Of a DNA stretch of 64,000 nucleotides, positions 60,707 to 64,000 are shown piece after piece (position 1 is the stretch's first letter; every line of letters begins with the position of its first letter). The notes under the pieces are model-generated. The model had not been told where the DNA came from. It saw only the letters and a list, made by a program, of their open reading frames with translations, and ran no database searches. Source of the stretch: an uncultured Bacilli bacterium (GTDB taxonomy: Bacteria > Bacillota_I > Bacilli_A > RF39 > UBA660); the NCBI GenBank assembly GCA_934167665.1, contig CAKPLN010000003.1, forward strand, positions 1-64,000. Direction: 5' to 3'. Made by a program: the position numbers and the translations under genes.

Positions 60707-63007
60707 TTGAGTACTAACAAATTACTAGTTTTAATTATTAATGATATGGTTATCTTCCCAAATACCGAAGTACGTCTTGAATATGATAATCATTATGATT
60801 ACCAAATGATCGAACTTGTTGATAATCTTGATGATGATTATATATTATTAGTCAACCCTATAGATGATACCAGTGCAGATATAATGTCCTTACCCAATTA
60901 TGGTCTTCTAGGTCAAATTAAATTAAAAATTAACGTTCCTAACGGTAAAACTAGAATTGTTATTGAAGGATTAGAAAGAGTTGAACTATCTAATTACATA
61001 ACCGATGGTAATCTTTATAGAGCAAGTTATAAACCAGTTGAAATAATTCCTTCCCCTGATGAAGAAAAATATATAAATGTTTTAATAAAAGTATTAAAAC
61101 GTTATATTGATAAAGTTCCGTACATGGGAAATGCTATAATGAGTCAATTAAATAATATTGATAATTTAAGTAATCTTTGTGATTTAATTGCTAGTTTTTT
61201 AAATATTGATTATCAACATAAGAAAAAATATATAACTACTATAGATCCTATTAAACGTTGTAAAGATTTAATAGAAGATATGAATGAAGAATTAAAGTTT
61301 GCTGAACTAGAACAAAAAATAGAGTCTGAGGTAGAAAAAGAGTTAAGTAAAACCCAAAAAGAATATTTCTTAAGAGAAAAAATAAAAGCCATGCAAAAAG
61401 AACTAGGAGAGGCTAATAGTAAAGATGATGAAGTAATAAAACTAAAGAAGAAATGCTCTAAGTTAAAATGTAACAGTACCATTAAAGAAAAAATTACTCA
61501 TGAAATATCTCGCTATGAAGCTATAAATAGTAATTCTCCTGAATTAGGTATGATCAGAGATTACTTAGACTGGATGTTAAATCTTCCTTGGAATAACTAT
61601 ACTAAAGATAATAATGATTTAATGAAAGTAAAAAATATTCTTGATAGTTCGCACTATGCCTTAGATGATGTTAAAGATAGAATATTAGAATATTTAGCTG
61701 TTAAACAAAACACTAATAATTTAAGAAGCCCCATTATTTGTTTAGTTGGACCTCCAGGCGTTGGTAAAACATCTCTTGCGATAAGTATTGCTAAAAGTCT
61801 TAACCGAAAAGTTGCTAAAATTAGTGTTGGTGGAATTAATGATGAAGCTGAAATAATAGGGCATAGAAGAACCTATATTGGTGCTAATCCGGGTAGAATT
61901 ATTCAAGGAATTAGACAAGCTGGAACTACTAACCCAGTTTTCATCATTGATGAAATAGATAAAATGACTAAAGATATTAAAGGTGATCCTGCCAGTAGTC
62001 TTCTTGAAATTCTAGATCCAGAACAAAATAGTAAATTTTCCGATCACTATATTGAAGAAGAATTTGATTTATCTAAAGTATTGTTTATCGCAACTGCTAA
62101 CTACATAGAACAAATTCCATATGAACTAAGAGATCGTCTAGAAATAATAACTTTATCAAGTTATACTGAATATGAAAAACTAGATATTGCTAAAAAGCAC
62201 TTAATACCTCGTGAACTAGAAGAGCATGGATTAACTCCATTACAGGTTCAAATATCGGATACTGCTTTAATGACTATCATTAGAAACTATACCAAAGAAG
62301 CTGGAGTTCGTGAACTACAAAGAGTAATTGCTACACTTTTACGTAAGATCGTAAAGAAAATTCTCCTAGAAAAAGATGGCAGTTTCTACAATATTACCGA
62401 AGATGACTTAGAACAATTTATTGGTAAGAAAAAGTATTTGTATCTAAAAAATACCAATCCTGATGAATTTGGTGTGGTAAATGGTATGGCTTATACCGTT
62501 TTTGGTGGCGATATTCTTCCTATAGAAGCAACAATGTATAAGGGTAAAGGAGAATTAATCTTAACTGGTTCTCTTGGTGAAGTAATGCAAGAATCTTGTC
62601 AAATTGCTCTAAGTTACATAAAAGCTAATTCTAATGAATTTAATATAAAATCAGAATTATTACAAGAAAACGATATTCATATCCACTTCCCAGAGGGAGC
62701 TGTAAATAAAGATGGACCATCAGCTGGTATAACCATAACTACTGCTTTAATAAGTCTCTTAAAGCGCCAAATCATATCTAAAGACATTTCTATGACAGGT
62801 GAAATAACCTTACGTGGACGTGTTCTCGCAATAGGTGGGCTAAAGGAAAAAATAATTGGTGCTCATCGTGCTGGTATTAGGAAAATTTTCCTACCTCAAG
62901 AAAATGTTAAAGATTTAGATGAAGTACCAGATGATATTAAACAAGATATAGACTTTACTTTTATTTCTAACTACTATGAAATATATCAAAAACTATTCAA
63001 TAAATAA
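60707..63007 (+). CDS. lon: ATP-dependent protease Lon
   Basis: A 766-residue AAA+ protease (LonA type). N-terminal substrate domain (about 1-200), coiled coil (about 205-260), Walker A GPPGVGKTS near 348-356, Walker B VFIIDEIDKM near 411-420, and a C-terminal Ser-Lys protease domain with DGPSAGI (catalytic Ser) near 668-674 and the catalytic Lys in GLKEKIIGAHRAG near 710-722. It degrades misfolded and regulatory proteins. Start is TTG at 60707, six bases after AGGGGTGA; a TTG at 60701 touches the ribosome site and is rejected. Confidence 0.96.
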   Translation: MSTNKLLVLIINDMVIFPNTEVRLEYDNHYDYQMIELVDNLDDDYILLVNPIDDTSADIMSLPNYGLLGQIKLKINVPNGKTRIVIEGLERVELSNYITDGNLYRASYKPVEIIPSPDEEKYINVLIKVLKRYIDKVPYMGNAIMSQLNNIDNLSNLCDLIASFLNIDYQHKKKYITTIDPIKRCKDLIEDMNEELKFAELEQKIESEVEKELSKTQKEYFLREKIKAMQKELGEANSKDDEVIKLKKKCSKLKCNSTIKEKITHEISRYEAINSNSPELGMIRDYLDWMLNLPWNNYTKDNNDLMKVKNILDSSHYALDDVKDRILEYLAVKQNTNNLRSPIICLVGPPGVGKTSLAISIAKSLNRKVAKISVGGINDEAEIIGHRRTYIGANPGRIIQGIRQAGTTNPVFIIDEIDKMTKDIKGDPASSLLEILDPEQNSKFSDHYIEEEFDLSKVLFIATANYIEQIPYELRDRLEIITLSSYTEYEKLDIAKKHLIPRELEEHGLTPLQVQISDTALMTIIRNYTKEAGVRELQRVIATLLRKIVKKILLEKDGSFYNITEDDLEQFIGKKKYLYLKNTNPDEFGVVNGMAYTVFGGDILPIEATMYKGKGELILTGSLGEVMQESCQIALSYIKANSNEFNIKSELLQENDIHIHFPEGAVNKDGPSAGITITTALISLLKRQIISKDISMTGEITLRGRVLAIGGLKEKIIGAHRAGIRKIFLPQENVKDLDEVPDDIKQDIDFTFISNYYEIYQKLFNK

Positions 63008-63035
63008 AAAGAAGAATTTTCATTCTTCTTTTTTC
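63007..63035 (+). terminator. Terminator of lon
   Basis: AAAAGAAGAAT and ATTCTTCTTTT form a perfect 11-base-pair stem around TTTC and run into T residues. Confidence 0.85.
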
Positions 63036-63058
63036 ATATTATGATTTAGGAGGTCTAT

Positions 63059-63829
63059 ATGAAAAAAATAATATCTTTTGAAAAAAAAATAGAATTTCCC
63101 ACTATGATTGGTGAAGTAAGTGCTATTTCTCTTGATCAAGACTTAAAATTTATTGATGAAAGTAATATAACAGGTAATTTAATTGTATCTGGTCGTTATA
63201 AAATGACTGAGGCATCACGTCTTGAAGAGGATTTTAATTATGAATTACCAGTAGAAATTATTTTAACTGAAAAGCTTGATTTAACTACTACTAAGGTAGA
63301 TGTTGATGACTTTTATTATGAAATAGAAAATGATGATACTATGATTTGTTATATTGATATTAAAGTTGAAGGAGTAGAAATAATTGATACTAAAGAAAAA
63401 GAAGAACCTAAAGAAGATGTTCCTATCTTAACTGAAATATCTAAAGTAGAAGAAAAAAATACGGCTCCAGAAAATGATCGTTTTAAAGAAGTTGATATAG
63501 AATCATCAAATACTAAAGAAGAAGTAAGAGAATGTGATGGAGAATATAATTTGGAAATGGAGAATGAAGAAATGTCAAAAGAAGCACAAGAAACATCTCA
63601 AGTAGAAAAAGATGCTACTACATCTGAAGAAGTTGGTTCCTTATTTTCATCATTTAAAGATAGTGATGAGACATTCGCAACTTATTCAGTTTATATCTTA
63701 CGCCAAGAAGAAACCATTCAAACTGTAATTGATAAGTATCATACTAGTAAAGAAGAACTTGAAAAATATAATGATTTAAACAATCTAACTATTGGTACTA
63801 AAATAATCATTCCAACAACCAATGAATAA
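63059..63829 (+). CDS. SpoVID-like protein: N-terminal SPOCS-type domain and C-terminal LysM
   Basis: A 256-residue protein. The N-terminal domain (about 1-110; DQDLKFIDESNITGNLIVSGRY then LEEDFNYELPVEIIL) resembles the N-terminal domain of SpoVID, a spore coat encasement protein. An acidic Glu/Lys/Ser linker (about 115-200) and one LysM (about 206-253; SVYILRQEETIQTVIDKY) follow. SpoVID has the same order and is also near lon in Bacillus. The following gene is YsxE-like, again the Bacillus arrangement. It has no signal peptide. Whether this organism sporulates is unknown; a reduced, repurposed role is possible. ATG follows AGGAGG. Confidence 0.65.
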   Translation: MKKIISFEKKIEFPTMIGEVSAISLDQDLKFIDESNITGNLIVSGRYKMTEASRLEEDFNYELPVEIILTEKLDLTTTKVDVDDFYYEIENDDTMICYIDIKVEGVEIIDTKEKEEPKEDVPILTEISKVEEKNTAPENDRFKEVDIESSNTKEEVRECDGEYNLEMENEEMSKEAQETSQVEKDATTSEEVGSLFSSFKDSDETFATYSVYILRQEETIQTVIDKYHTSKEELEKYNDLNNLTIGTKIIIPTTNE

Positions 63830-64000
63830 AGAAAAAGAATTACTAGAAAGATACAATATAAGACCAAGGAAAATAGGGTATCGTAATAAGACTAAAATTA
63901 TTGAAACTGATCAAGGTAAATATACTTTAAAAGTAAAAAAAGCTCCTAATTTAGATATTTATAGATATTTAGATAATCATAACTTTCAAAATTATTTATC
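63822..64000 (+). CDS. YsxE/CotS-like kinase-fold protein, 5' part only
   Basis: The first 59 codons of a gene that runs off the window. The start MNKEKELLERYNIRPRKIGY...TKIIETDQGKYTLKVKK resembles the N-lobe of CotS/YsxE/YutH proteins, aminoglycoside phosphotransferase-like proteins of the spore coat. It overlaps the SpoVID-like gene by 8 bases. In Bacillus spoVID and ysxE are adjacent in the same way, which is the main support. Confidence 0.5.
   Translation, partial: MNKEKELLERYNIRPRKIGYRNKTKIIETDQGKYTLKVKKAPNLDIYRYLDNHNFQNYL

Overview
The window looks like a chromosomal segment of an AT-rich, low-GC Gram-positive bacterium, most likely an uncultured gut lineage of Bacilli (RF39/Acholeplasma-like or Erysipelotrichia-like). 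The assignment is inference. It rests on base composition, Bacillus-type promoters (often TGn-extended -10), AGGAGG/GGTGAT ribosome sites, and three blocks whose gene order matches Bacillus subtilis: yrzL-yrrK-yrzB-yrrL-yrrM-yrrN-yrrO-(...)-greA at 15.3-22.6 kb, yjbA next to trpS at 53.4-55.2 kb, and tig-lon followed by spoVID-like and ysxE-like genes at 59.3-64 kb. TGA is used as a stop, so the genetic code is standard. MltG, a sortase and a LysM protein imply a peptidoglycan wall.

Layout. 0-9 kb: tRNA-Gly, a DedA protein, typA, rpmB, dnaE, lspA and an RluD-type pseudouridine synthase. 8.6-15.3 kb: a Pr6Pr membrane protein, an acyl-CoA synthetase-like enzyme, a large hybrid histidine kinase with HPt domain, a TspO-like protein and a rhomboid protease. 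15.3-22.7 kb: the conserved yrr block, covering cell-wall synthesis (mltG), Holliday-junction resolution (ruvX) and tRNA U34 hydroxylation/methylation (trmR and two U32 proteins). A dGTPase-like gene and a membrane-protein gene sit where udk lies in Bacillus, and greA follows.

The main feature is 22.7-47.9 kb, an almost gap-free, single-strand locus that ends in a strong terminator. It combines Tad/Flp pilus parts (CpaB-like, CpaF-like ATPase, TadB, TadC, a 53-residue Flp-like pilin, TadE-like pseudopilins, a TadZ/CpaE-like protein) with type IV secretion parts (two VirB2-like paralogues, a VirB6/TrbL-like protein, a VirB3/PrgI-like protein, VirB4 split into two genes, a membrane-anchored C39-like peptidase, VirD4). 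A class B sortase, a 1011-residue Cys-rich exported protein and two membrane-anchored proteins with pilin-like and DUF6273-like parts accompany them. I see no relaxase, integrase or replication gene, so it looks like a resident surface or secretion machine rather than a mobile element. Internal promoters precede the Flp-like pilin, the VirB2-like gene pair and virD4.

47.9-59.2 kb is an accessory region: a rhodanese, a VTT-domain protein, RmuC, and two very large type IV prepilin-like adhesins (699 and 663 residues). The adhesins are nearly identical over their first 300 residues and unrelated at their Cys-rich C-termini. Each lies just downstream of an IS30 transposase remnant on the opposite strand, and yjbA and trpS sit between them. 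59.2-64 kb is housekeeping again: tig, lon, and two genes resembling spore-coat genes, the last cut by the window edge. All functions are inferred from motifs and context; no database search was run.
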